NCBI GenBank assembly: GCA_965261645.1
Contig: CBDHDJ010000004.1
Location: forward strand, 1,302,001 to 1,366,000
Direction: 5' to 3'
Origin: CBDHDJ01 sp965261645
GTDB taxonomy: Bacteria > Pseudomonadota > Alphaproteobacteria > SHVV01
DNA length: 64,000 bases
Shown piece after piece: positions 42,770 through 52,193 of the stretch; the stretch's first letter is position 1, and the number at the start of each line of letters is the position of its first letter. Below the pieces are notes generated by a model. The model ran no database searches. It saw only the letters and a program-made list of their open reading frames with translations, and was not told the DNA's origin. Made by a program: the position numbers and the translations under genes.

Positions 42770-44280
42770 GACGCGCCTCCACCCAACAAGCTCATATAAC
42801 TGGCGGCGGCCGTGGTCGCCACGTTGGCCCGAGGCAGGTAGGGATAGATATCCAGGTCGAGTTTGGGCGGGCGTCGCTCGATACGGCACAGCACAAGGTG
42901 TTTGACGGCGTCGTAGCCGATCGCACCCAGGCGCAGGGCGTCCTTCACCGCGCCGTGAAGCACCTCGAGATCGAAGGTCTCCAGAAGCCGAAGGACCTGT
43001 ACGTATTCCCGCTTGCCGGCCTTGCCCATGCGCGCCTACAGGAGACGGCGCAGGGTTGGGAAGGCATCAGGCAGTTCCCATCCGGCTAGCGGCGCGGCCT
43101 GATCCAGGGCGCCGATCTTGTGCTCCAGCAAAGGCAGGTAGTGGATCGGATCGAAGACCATATCTTCCCGGTCGTAGGAACGGGGGTGTCGGGCAATGAT
43201 CCCGGCGCCGCAACCGATAACCACCTCGTGGACATAGCCACGGATCCAGACTTCCTGATGGCCGTAGGCGACGGGCACGGAATAGTCATTCGTCCGGTAG
43301 CGCACCAGGGACAGCGAGTTGACCCGCGTGCCCTGCTTGTCGCACGCGTCGAACGGTGCCGGCAGTGGCCTCTTCAACGCTTCGCGGTCACGCACAAACC
43401 GTTCGCCGATGCTCTCGCGGTGGCCGCGCAGGACGTTGCCTTGCCGGTTGCGGCATTGCTCTTCCAGGTGGCCATTGAAGGCGTCCCAGCTCGCGAACCG
43501 GGGAAGCGGCGTCATGAAGTTCCGCCGGGCATAGCCGACCACCCCCTCCACATTGCCTTTGTCGTTACCCTTGCCGGGACGGCCGTAGCGGTCCTCGAAG
43601 AGGTAATGGGACTGCAGCCCGCTGAACGGCCGCGTTCGTTGCCGCGTGCCATCTGACAAGATGCGCGACACCAGACACTTGTCGTTGTCGTAAAGAATCG
43701 ATTGGGGAACGCCGCCGAAAAAAACAAAGGCTCTGTTGTGCCCGTCCAGCCAGGCCTCCGTCGTCGCCGCCGGGTAGGCCGCAACGAAGCAGGCATCGCT
43801 GTGGGGAAGTGTCATGACGAAAAAATGCGCCCGATACTTGACGCCGGCGATGATCGCATCCGCCTCGCCAAAGTCCGCTTGAGCATGGCCCGGAGGATGT
43901 GACAACGGCACAAACATCTCACGCCGACGAAGGCGCCGTTCCCGAACGTAATCCTTCACGATGGTCTCTTTGCCCGTGAAGCCATGTTCGTCGCGAAGGC
44001 GCTCGAATATACGCTTCGCCGTGTGGTGCTGCTTACGGTGAACCGTTCGGTCCTCCTCCAGAATACGGTCGATGATATCCGTGAAGGGGGCCAGTTTCGG
44101 GCGTTTCGGTGGCTGGCGTCGCCGATATCCCGGCGGTTCCGAATGCCGCAGCATCTTCCTCACCGTCTCGCGCGCAATGCCAAACCGACTTGCCGCCTCT
44201 CGCTGGCTCAGACCATCAACATGGCAGGCCAGCCGAACGCGCAGATATAGGTCCACGGTGTACATCCTCCCGCCTTCCAT
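42766..44280 (-). pseudogene. istA: IS21 transposase broken by an in-frame TAG
   Basis: The DDE transposase of the element. From ATG 44280 (or ATG 44265 at MYTVDLYLRV) it has a helix-turn-helix (LSQREAASRFGIARETVRKM) and a DDE core with HAQADFGEA, ILYDNDKCLV and DKGNVEGVVGYARR. At 43036-43038 a TAG interrupts the frame after TLRRLL. The frame then continues without shift as ARMGKAGKREYVQVLRLLE to TGA at 42766. A single base change from GAG or CAG explains it. Unless the stop is read through or suppressed, the last ~90 residues are lost. Confidence 0.88.
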
Positions 44281-44356
44281 CTCAAAAAAGATCGAAGGCT
44301 ACAGGTGGCAGAGTTTTACTCCGCCCGCGGCTGGGAAATCCCGCCGCTTCCGTGGA

Positions 44357-46429
44357 CTAATTTGTCACCGCCGCTCTCAGCATTGACATAGGTGTGCGCA
44401 ACACGGCTTGCGGGTGGATCGCGGCACTATCCTGCCGCTTCTTGATATCGACGGTGTAATTCTCAAACGAAACAGCGGCGATCGAACCCAACTTGTCGCC
44501 GCCGAGAATATGAAGGTTATCGCCCCCGCGGAGTTCGGTTTCCTGTGGCGGGAATCTGTAGCGGTGAATCGGCGCTTTTGCGGTACCGCCGGCCTCGCCT
44601 ACCAAAGTGAGGCCGGACAGACCAGCCCGCTCATCCACCAGGTCTTCCAACGAGAGATCGCGCAACCGGAAATACTCCCACCACACCGCCTTGTTCTCCC
44701 GGCGATGCCAGTCGATGATATTGGCCAGTATCCAACGTGCCTGCTGCTCTTCATCCCGCTCTTCCGGATCGACGGGAATATTGGCGGTCAGGCGCTCGAT
44801 CAGCGCATTTATCCTGGTCACCCAATCCGTGATTTTTTCATTCGGCGAACCGTCACCCGGCTCGGGGCGGGGTACGTCCGTGCCATCAGCCACCAGTTGA
44901 TCGCGCAGTGTTTCCAGCCAGTCTCGCAGCCTGGCGGCAGAGGCGCAGTCATCCTTGTTGTAGGCCTGCACGACAGCTTTTCTTTCATCTGAAATCGAAG
45001 GAGCATCATTCAGCTCCAGATTGGCCTGGAGATTCGCGAGCGCCGCATTCGCATCGGGGAGTTTAGTGTCGCGATCAAAGCAGTAGAACGACTCCAGATG
45101 CTTGATAGAATAGCTCTCGACTCTAGCACGAACGCCGTGACGCACGACATGGTAGAGATCGACAAACACACCGGCGCGCAGCAACCGGTCGATCTCCTCT
45201 TCCTTGGTTGCGTAGCGCCCCATCAGCCGCTTTAAGGCCGACGGCTCATACGGTGCGAAATGGTAGATGTGCAGGCCGGGATGTTGTTCCCAACGTGCCA
45301 TGACAAAATCGACGAAATTCTCGAAGGCCTGCTTTTCATCAACGCGTGTAAAGGCCCACTGGCTCTTGTAGATGGCCTCGCCGCTTTCATCACTGAACAC
45401 ATAGCCGAACAGATATTCCAGGCCGTGCTCACCGACGAAAGAATCGCCTTCCAGATCGAAGAAAATATCGCCGGGCGAGGGTTCCGGAAGGCAAGTCAGG
45501 CCAAAGCCATCCTCCACCGGGAGCAATTCGAACTTGCCTTTGCCGCCCTGCCGTGCCTCGACCTGAATGCGGGCCTGTTCGCGCACCCTGCCATAGGAGT
45601 TGACCGCGCCGCGGTCCGGCTTCCATGCCAGCGGTAACGGCAATGCCGCCAGATCCTGTACGGTAGCGATGCCCCGCTGTTTCAGTTCGTTGATTTGGAG
45701 CTTTGAAATCCCAGCCACAAGGCAAAGGTGATCATCGTCCCGGCGGCGTTTGCCACACTTTTCCCGCCAGCGGCAGATATTGCAATGTTCCTTGGGATCG
45801 GGATAAGTCTCTTCCGTCTCCTGATCTTCGAGTGATTGCCGCAACGCGTGCTGCACCTTGCGGAAATAGGCGGCATAGTCGGTAAAGCGATATTGCTGCG
45901 GTTCAAAGTCAGACCACGGTGCGACAACATGCATATATTCAGGTACGGTCCCCTGCGCTGCGGTCAGCAGGTCCGAATAAAGGCAGAGCTGGAGAACGGT
46001 TCCCGCTTTGGTTTCACGCGCGAGCTTTGTATCGATCACCTCATAGGACCAATCGCCAATGGCGCTCGGCTTTTTGACTCGGTACAGAATATCGGCACGA
46101 CCGCTCCAGCCGTTGTGTGAGAGCGCACCTTGCACAATTATGGCAGTGCCGAGCTTCATGGCAGCAAGCGTCTCTTTCACCGCATTGTCGGTGATATCAA
46201 CGCCATCAATACGTACGACATCCAGACCGGCTTGCTCCAGATGCGTGACATAGTTCTGTTCATGAATGGAACCGCGCTCCCATAAAATCTGGAGCAGTGG
46301 GTCCCACACTTTCGGTTTTCCGAGCGCACCTCCGGCAACGGCGCAGTCAAGGCCGGATAAATGCCGGCAGTCCAGATAGCCGACGAGGTCGGTAGCGCTG
46401 AGCTCAAAACTGGAGCCGGTCTTCTTCAT
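44357..46429 (-). pseudogene. TM0106-type RecB-like nuclease, helicase half removed by IS21
   Basis: The ORF starts at ATG 46429 and encodes about 683 native residues before entering the IS21 end, where TAG at 44357 stops it. N-terminal residues ~1-250 are a RecB/Cas4-like nuclease: ELSATDLVGYLDCRHL, SGRADILYRV, EVIDTKLARE, and Cys ligands in KEHCNICRWREKCG. Residues ~300-500 form an RNase H-like region (DIFFDLEGDSF, IYHFAPYEPSALKRLM, AYNKDDCASAARLRDWLETL). In full-length relatives a DNA2/NAM7-type helicase follows; it is missing here, and no remnant is seen on the other side of the IS. The gene is probably non-functional, although the nuclease part is whole. Confidence 0.82.
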
Positions 46430-46447
46430 CGGTGAAGCCTTTTGCCG

Positions 46448-46690
46448 CTAACTGGCAACTGCCTCAGCGGTCGCTGTAATCGCGTACTGCGTCCACCGCG
46501 AGCGGATGGTCAACCGGCCCTGTTCGCCGGGGAAGGTGGTCTTGTCCTTCGGACGCCGCAAAAAGGCAATGTTAAGCCCGTACCCGAGGCTTCGCGCCAG
46601 TACGATGACGCTACGACCTGCCGCATTGGACTCTTGCCCCCGCACGGAAATATTGATGTCGGGCGGACTTGGCGCAGCTTTTCGAGACTT
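46448..46690 (-). pseudogene. Small gene fragment upstream of the RecB-like nuclease
   Basis: In the frame ending with the stop at 46448, about 80 residues read coherently (INISVRGQESNAAGRSVIV, then GYGLNIAFLRRPKDKTTFPG and RLTIRSRWTQYAITA). No ATG opens it; a GTG lies at 46645, and the frame is closed by TGA just upstream of the coherent part. It ends 19 bases before the nuclease start and is on the same strand. It looks like the 3' remainder of a gene once in the same operon. No family recognised. Confidence 0.35.
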
Positions 46691-46728
46691 CCGAATAGCG
46701 TCATCTCCCGCCGCTCAATGCATAACAG

Positions 46729-47073
46729 TTACGTTGCATCATGACCACAGACCAAGTGCAGACCTTCGTATGCCGAGGCCCGAGCGAGAGCCTTGTCAAG
46801 CGTTGCCAGCGGCGCGGTATGTCTTTTCGCCAATTCCAGATAGATGGCGTCGTAGAACGACAAACCGTGTCTCTCGGCCAGGGCGAATGCGATGTCCATA
46901 TCGGGTTCCATATCGGTACGAATGGGCAGGTCATACAAAGCGTTCAGTCGCTCCGCCGGTCCGTCTGCGGGAAATCGGCCTCGCCGGACTGCGACAAGGA
47001 GGCCGTTGCGCAGTTCCAAATGCGATAAATGCGGAACCAGTGCTTCATCGTCTTCCAGGCGCACCAACGCCAA
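46729..47073 (-). pseudogene. PIN-domain (VapC-like) toxin, N-terminus lost
   Basis: The frame (114 aa from TTG 47073) contains the body of a PIN domain: an acidic residue in HLSHLELRNGLL, then MDIAFALAERHGLSFYDAIYLELAKRH and APLATLDKALARAS. These are three of the four usual catalytic acids. The first strand with its essential Asp should lie upstream. The DNA there reads a degenerate LASRADLALVRLEDDE after a stop codon, so the N-terminus is truncated or rearranged. RNase activity is unlikely. The upstream 47-codon ORF overlaps it and does not resemble a known antitoxin. Confidence 0.6.
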
Positions 47074-47188
47074 ATCTGCCCTCGACGCCAGTTAGTTTGA
47101 CAATGCCGCCGACCGCTTTCTCCTGAGCTTCCAATTCCAACTCGCCAACAGCATCGCCGCGGATGTTCTTCCAAACTTCTAACGGCAT
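47045..47188 (-). CDS. 47-codon ORF overlapping the broken PIN gene
   Basis: This frame runs from ATG 47188 to TGA at 47045. The first ~28 residues (MPLEVWKNIRGDAVGELELE) are charged and helical. It occupies the place where an antitoxin would be expected, overlapping the PIN-domain frame by 29 bases. The DNA for NIRGDAVGE also occurs at 61872-61901, next to the DUF6880 remnant, so it is part of the duplicated segment. No antitoxin family recognised. Confidence 0.3.
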   Translation of the reverse strand: MPLEVWKNIRGDAVGELELEAQEKAVGGIVKLTGVEGRFGVGAPGRR

Positions 47189-47270
47189 GGGGGTTGAGCA
47201 CCGCTTGATGTGTCAGAGTAGCCCGCAATGGGGCGAACGTCATCGGGACGCGTTCTACTGACGCGTTCTA

Positions 47271-48635
47271 CTAATGAACCACGCTCCAGAATGAACTTTT
47301 CCTGCCGTGCTCGCGGCGTAGTCTGGCTTCGTAGGTATCATGCGCTTCATATGCCCCGAAATCCTCGATTGCCGAAGCAAGACTCGAACACTCCGTGAGA
47401 TGTCGTGCGGCATGCTTGTATCGGCTGGAGCGGCTATATGTCAGTGCGAAGTCGATCATCGCGCGAAGCACCAGCGTCGCGGCCAACGGATACTTGCCAG
47501 CCATCGCGTTGGCGGCCGGGGTCAATATCTCATAGTGATTGCCGTCTAAATCCGGCGCCTGCCGGATAGTGAACGTGGCCGCTCTGTTTAGGGAGGGCCA
47601 CGATATGAAGAATGACAGCGCCTCGAGTGGGCTGTCGTAGTTCTGCGCATAATCGAGCGCCCGCTCCTCGGCTTCAAGATCGTCAAAGTCGGCCAAGCGC
47701 TTCAGATAGGCGCGCAGATGCGGGATCGACAACGACTGCTCGAAGCACGACCAGCGATCTGCCTGGGCCTCGTCGCCACGGCCGAGTGCGTCGAGCACAT
47801 CGATCCGTGCGTCCTTCCACTCTAAAGTCGGCCAGCCCCAGCTATCCTGTTTATGCTCGGCAGCGTCGATCGTATGCAATGCTTCTTCGGACCTGTCCGC
47901 AGCAAGCAGCCGCCGGGCGATTTGCGCGGCAATATTCGGTACCTTTCTCGTTTGCTCGTCATATTGGGCTATGAATGCGTCGACGTCGCCCTGGGCATCC
48001 GCGATCTCCGTCAGTGCCAGGTGTGACGTGCTGGTCCGGGACCGACCAGGTTCTTTGGACAGCGCGATCATCCGCTGTTTCAAGTGCTCCAGGCCTTTCT
48101 GCCCCAGGGCCGGTATCAGAACATGGATCAGGGAATCGTACTGGCCATAGCCGTTGTCGGCCAACGCGCGGAACGCATCGTCGGCGAGCATTTCCTGATC
48201 GGGCTTTGCTGCTTTCGCAATCTCGCCGAGGTCGTTTTCTGCGTCGTGGAAGAGGCCGATCACGGTTCCACTGCTGTCATCGCAACGCTCGAAGACAGAG
48301 CCGGCCAGTGCCATGAAACGCCACATCAGTTCCAGTCCCTCGGACGGATTGCGTTTGGCCACCTTGTCGACGATGGCGAGGTGTTGAATTTGCAAATCAT
48401 CGACCAAGGCCCGTCGGTTCTGCCAGTCGACGAATTCGCGGGAGCGGGCGATCGTCGCCAGCCGCTTGCGGATTTCACCCGCAACGGCGGCGGGGCTCTC
48501 CTCGCCGGCCAGCTCCAGCCTGAGCCGACGTTTGGCCAAGGTGTTACCGGTGCTGATCTCGATCAACAGTTCGGCAAGCCGACGGGCGCCCAGCGACTCG
48601 AGATTCTTTGCGTTCAGTGTCTTCTTCGAAGCCAT
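47271..48635 (-). CDS. DUF6880 family protein
   Basis: A 454-aa, largely helical protein. ATG 48635 starts MASKKTLNAKNLESLGARRLAELL; an ATG 4 codons upstream is also possible. The N-terminal ~80 residues resemble the start of DUF6880 proteins, and the rest is a TPR-like array of helices (SRTSTSHLALTEIADAQGDVD, then ARRLLAADRSEEALHTID). The C-terminus has AGKYPLAATLVLRAMIDFAL. No catalytic residues recognised. It is the last gene of an operon after two HNH endonuclease genes. Its 3' ~340 bases exist again in diverged form at 61905-62253. Confidence 0.75.
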   Translation of the reverse strand: MASKKTLNAKNLESLGARRLAELLIEISTGNTLAKRRLRLELAGEESPAAVAGEIRKRLATIARSREFVDWQNRRALVDDLQIQHLAIVDKVAKRNPSEGLELMWRFMALAGSVFERCDDSSGTVIGLFHDAENDLGEIAKAAKPDQEMLADDAFRALADNGYGQYDSLIHVLIPALGQKGLEHLKQRMIALSKEPGRSRTSTSHLALTEIADAQGDVDAFIAQYDEQTRKVPNIAAQIARRLLAADRSEEALHTIDAAEHKQDSWGWPTLEWKDARIDVLDALGRGDEAQADRWSCFEQSLSIPHLRAYLKRLADFDDLEAEERALDYAQNYDSPLEALSFFISWPSLNRAATFTIRQAPDLDGNHYEILTPAANAMAGKYPLAATLVLRAMIDFALTYSRSSRYKHAARHLTECSSLASAIEDFGAYEAHDTYEARLRREHGRKSSFWSVVH

Positions 48636-48696
48636 CAGCTTAGCCATCCCGCCCTGGAATGACCCCCTGAACGGGGTCCAAGTTTATGCGGATAAC

Positions 48697-49623
48697 TCAA
48701 GCTGCTGCCTTGAATCGCTTGAAGCGCAATGCAAGCCGGTCGCGATCGGGGCGATCCTTGTCTCTGTTCGGGAGGTGGATGGTTCCGCCGTTCAGCCGTT
48801 TGAGGGATTCCAGCATCGGGCCGTCCGTTTGGATCAGCAGCCGCCCGGACACGTGCAGCCGATAATCCGGGTCGATACCGATCAGATGCCTGTCGAAGGC
48901 GGCGTGATGGATTTTCGACAGGGGGATACCGTTGGGCACCACGGGTTGGCCGAGCCGCATGTCCGTGTCGGCAACGATATGGGCGGCGTCCAGAAGCAGC
49001 GGCTCCGGCAGTCCCGACAATGCACAGCGGCCGTTGTAGGCGCTGATGACGGCCTCGCGAAACGATGCCTGATGTAGCCGCTGCTTGACGGCGCGTAGAG
49101 CGTAGCGGCGTTCCAGCGCGTTCTCGGGTGGTGCCAGGGAGGCTTGATCTGGCACACCAAACGCGACGCGCGCCTTTAGCGCCGTGGCGTCCCACCCCGA
49201 AATGAATGCAGGCAGCATGGCCTGGTAGTGGCCAGGCGCGATACCGAGGAAATAGATGATTGGAATCCTGTTCTCAAACGCTTCGCGAAGCCACCGATTG
49301 TCGGCCGCATCCGGGTTCCCGCCCATAAAGGCGTAGTCGATCGTCTCGTCGCCCTCGAAAATCTGCCGATGCGCCTCGCGTTGGTCGTCGTACCAAACCT
49401 TGCCACCCGGCTTCGGGAAAACGGTCTTGATGGAAAGCAAGAAGCGCATCTGCTTCGGCTTGAAGATGCCGCGCTGGGGATTGATGAGCGGAATGCGTTC
49501 TCCTTGAAATACGAAGCCCGGCTTGAGTTCGTTCGCAGTCAGGTTATCGTGGATTTCACCGAGCCTTTGCACATGCTCGAAAGCCGCCATGCGCATCGGG
49601 GTGTCGAGGTCGTCATCGGTCAT
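48697..49623 (-). CDS. HNH endonuclease (predicted restriction-type)
   Basis: A 308-aa protein. The N-terminal ~190 residues include NPQRGIFKPKQMRFLLSIKT, VWYDDQREAHRQI and IPIIYFLGIAPGHYQAMLPAF, similar to the N-terminal domain of COG3440-type predicted restriction endonucleases. The C-terminal ~120 residues are an HNH nuclease: NGRCALSGLPEPLLLDAAHI, NGIPLSKIHHAAFDRHLIGI. The Cys/His pattern has one visible Cys where two are usual, so the zinc site is at most partial. It starts 12 bases after the stop of the preceding HNH gene, so the two are co-transcribed. Confidence 0.82.
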   Translation of the reverse strand: MTDDDLDTPMRMAAFEHVQRLGEIHDNLTANELKPGFVFQGERIPLINPQRGIFKPKQMRFLLSIKTVFPKPGGKVWYDDQREAHRQIFEGDETIDYAFMGGNPDAADNRWLREAFENRIPIIYFLGIAPGHYQAMLPAFISGWDATALKARVAFGVPDQASLAPPENALERRYALRAVKQRLHQASFREAVISAYNGRCALSGLPEPLLLDAAHIVADTDMRLGQPVVPNGIPLSKIHHAAFDRHLIGIDPDYRLHVSGRLLIQTDGPMLESLKRLNGGTIHLPNRDKDRPDRDRLALRFKRFKAAA

Positions 49624-50130
49624 CGGCGTCCCCCGTCATCCCTTGAAACAATGCTCGTTGTGCCAGGTCAGGGCGGCGGGATCCGGGCGCTGGCCGATAT
49701 CCGAAGGCGCATCGATTTTGCGACCATGAAGCGCGTAGTAGTGCTTGCCGTTGTCAAACTCCTCCCGGATGCGCCGGCTGACATCGAAGCGCAGATCGGG
49801 TGTCACCGTCACATAGCCGGCGTCGAACAGGCTGTGAATGTCTCGCCGCAGCAATAGTCCGTTCCGCGCCTCGTGCGCACCGCCATCGCCATAGGGGCGT
49901 ATATGCGCCGCCTCCAAGGCCGGCAGTGTCCGCTCTTGAGTGACCGCGCAGCGCCGCCAATAGATATCCGTGACCAGCACACGGAACGCGCCTTGCCCGA
50001 GGCGGGGACGAATGAGATACGGCTCGCCAAATCGCGCTTGCTCCCCTGCCATGCCCGCCATCTGTGGCCGGCTGAGGCGATCGTTCACGGCTTCCCACAA
50101 TGCCAGTCCTTCGGCACTGTCTGTGTTGTA

Positions 50131-51524
50131 GGTTGTGTCTCGAAAGTGGTGGAAATTGGTTTTGGCGCCTCTCCGAGCGGGTTGAGTTTTGCGGCGGTCA
50201 GGCCGCGCGGTCAAGGGTTTCGTCGGCGATTAGCTGATCGAGGGTTTCCCATCCATCGACTTTGCGCATCTGGATTTGGCCGGAAGCGAGGAGCGCCCAG
50301 AGGAGCATCGGCACTGTTTCGGGACACGGCAGCACGGTCTGTGTTTTGATCCGGCGCTTGAACTCCTCGTTGAGACGCTCAATGGCGTTGGTCGTTCGGG
50401 CTGATTTCCATTGGCTCTTGGACAGGCGCGTGAAGGTAAAGAGCTTGTCGCCCGCTTCTGCGAGGCTGTCCGCGACGGCCCTGCATTTCAGCCGCCACTT
50501 GCGGACAAACGCCTTGCGGCGGGTTTCCACCTCGGAGGCAGTGTCGGCATAGATCATATCGCGGTAATCTTCGCTCAGCTCGTCATGCATGTGTTTGGGA
50601 GCATGACCCAGAAGGTTGCGGTGCTTGTGCACGGTGCAGCGTTGAACGGGAAGGTCATCGCCCCAAAGCGCCGACAGAGCCGCCTCCAGTCCCGGCGCGC
50701 CATCGACGATGACAAACCCGGGCCGTTTCAGTCCACGCGCATCAAGGTCGTCGAGGAACTGGCGCCACGCCGCCTGGCTTTCTCCGCCCATATTCCCGAT
50801 CGAAAGCAAGACCTTCTGGCCATCCCGGCGCACCCCTATAGCCGCGAGAACCGAGATGTTGGTGGCCTTGCGGTCCAGTCGGGTCTTGATCACAGTGCCG
50901 TCAAGGATCAGCCGAACGATATCCTCATCCGCGAGGCCACGGCTGCACCAGGCGTCCCAATCGACCTTCACCTTGCGCCACGCCCGGCTCACAACGTCCT
51001 TGCTCACAGCACCCCGGAAGAGCCCGAACAGCGCGCGTTTCACCCGCCGCGTGTTGGTTCCGGACAGATACACCGAAGCGATCAGCGCCTCGGCCTTTCT
51101 GGTCAGCCGCTGGTAGCGCGGCAGCGCCCGCGAACGCCATTCCGACGCCCGACCGTCTTCCTCAACGATCCGCGCACGCGGCACGCTCACCCTCTCGGTC
51201 CCGAATGTCCCCGTCAGTTGCCGCTCCCGGTGCCCGTTCCGATACCCTTGCCGAAGCGCATCCTCTCGACCGTATCGGCAGCGCCCGAGAAACTGCGCAA
51301 GTTCCTCCTCAAAAACGGCCTCGATCGTGGATCTGATGTTCTCCCGCAGCCGGTCCTCGAGCGGATCATAGCCGGCGTCATTGGCCAGTAGCGAAAGCGC
51401 GGAAGTCTCGGTAGTGTTCTTCATGGCGTGATCTCCTTGGCGGTGCTAGCCGCCGGTTGGGTGGTTGTCTTGTCACCCGGAGATTACGCCATCCTCAAAT
51501 TTCCACCACTTTCGAGACACAGCC
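50131..51524 (-). mobile_element. IS256-family element, complete
   Basis: The element is 1394 bp. The ends are inverted repeats that share TGTGTCTCGAAAGTGG after GGT (left) or GGC (right). An 8-base target duplication, GTGTTGTA, flanks it at 50123-50130 and 51525-51532. Both flanks rejoin an HNH gene in frame. The single transposase is intact, so the copy may still be mobile. Confidence 0.93.
50198..51424 (-). CDS. IS256-family transposase
   Basis: A 408-aa mutator-type DDE transposase. The catalytic acids appear in LILDGTVIKTRLD, FVIVDGAPGLEAAL and TTNAIERLNEEFKRRI. Length and motifs are normal for the family. It starts at ATG 51424 (MKNTTETSALSLLAND), about 100 bases inside the right end of the element. 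Confidence 0.94.
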   Translation of the reverse strand: MKNTTETSALSLLANDAGYDPLEDRLRENIRSTIEAVFEEELAQFLGRCRYGREDALRQGYRNGHRERQLTGTFGTERVSVPRARIVEEDGRASEWRSRALPRYQRLTRKAEALIASVYLSGTNTRRVKRALFGLFRGAVSKDVVSRAWRKVKVDWDAWCSRGLADEDIVRLILDGTVIKTRLDRKATNISVLAAIGVRRDGQKVLLSIGNMGGESQAAWRQFLDDLDARGLKRPGFVIVDGAPGLEAALSALWGDDLPVQRCTVHKHRNLLGHAPKHMHDELSEDYRDMIYADTASEVETRRKAFVRKWRLKCRAVADSLAEAGDKLFTFTRLSKSQWKSARTTNAIERLNEEFKRRIKTQTVLPCPETVPMLLWALLASGQIQMRKVDGWETLDQLIADETLDRAA

Positions 51525-52193
51525 GTGTTGTAGGTCTTGAAAGACACAATGTTCGGCGACCAACTCGCCGGCATGGGAATCCAGTCGCGTTCCGCGAAGA
51601 AGAAGGGCTGGGTCAAAATGCGGCACCCAACCTCGAAGTCGCTGCGATCGCCTGGGTCCGCGTGTCGGTAACGGGCGATGCCGGCGCGCATTTCCCGCCC
51701 TGAGCGGGCACCGTTTGCTTCCTTGAACGCCTCCCAGGCAAGCGAGCACGGCAACGCGTTCGCGTAGGCAAAGATACCGCCACCGACAATCACGTTGCGC
51801 GGCGCGTGCAGCTTGAACAAAAACATTTCGCCCGGCTGGAGTGCACGGAAGTTCGCGGCCGACGGCGCCCAGAAGTTCACCTCGTCGAGGTTCGGTTGCT
51901 GACGCAGCATCTCGAACCAGTCTCCATCCGTGACCGCAATGACGAGGTTGATGCCCATTCTATTCCGCCGCCTCCATCTCTCGGGCTTGTGCGGGCCCGG
52001 GAACCTCGTCCACGAACGAATCCGGGCAGTCAACCGGACGAAGGTGACGTTGGTCGGGCTGGGTACCCGGCGCTTCAATCCGAAGCTCCTCAAGGCGGCG
52101 AATCGTCACCCCTGTACCCCCCTCCCGGACTTCCCGCAGTGCCCTGTTGAAAAAATGCCGGGTCGCCCGGTCGCGGGCCTCGGTATCGCTTAG

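Larger units (their letters stand above)
41799..44379 (-). mobile_element. IS21-family element
   Basis: The ends read TGTCAACGGCGG at 41799 on the plus strand and TGAGAGCGGCGG from 44379 on the minus strand. Both are followed within the next 16 bases by the shared block AATTAGTCCAC, and related TAGTCCAC and GGCGGAGTAAAACT copies lie further in, as expected for the multiple terminal repeats of IS21. The element is ~2581 bp with istA and istB on the minus strand. No clear target duplication is seen (GTTCGAT on the left, GCATTGA on the right). It has cut the RecB-like nuclease gene at 44380. Confidence 0.85.
49636..51958 (-). pseudogene. PUA-like/HNH endonuclease gene split by an IS256 element
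   Basis: The N-terminal part (51525-51958) starts at ATG 51958 with MGINLVIAVTDGDWFEML. It has a PUA/SRA-like fold pattern (VNFWAPSAANFRALQPGEMF, GGGIFAYANALP). The C-terminal part (49636-50130) resumes with DSAEGLALWEAVNDRL and ends in an HNH domain (CAVTQERTLPALEAAHIRPY, NGLLLRRDIHSLFDAGY). Removing the IS and one copy of the 8-base target duplication gives 921 bases, exactly 307 codons, so the original gene was a 306-aa enzyme. PUA-like plus HNH suggests cleavage of modified DNA. The insertion inactivates it. It is coupled to the upstream zinc-ribbon gene by a TAG-A-ATG junction. Confidence 0.88.

Noticed and set aside
41792..44386. Target duplication around IS21
   Set aside because: The flanking bases GTTCGAT and GCATTGA do not match, so the original flanks were probably lost.
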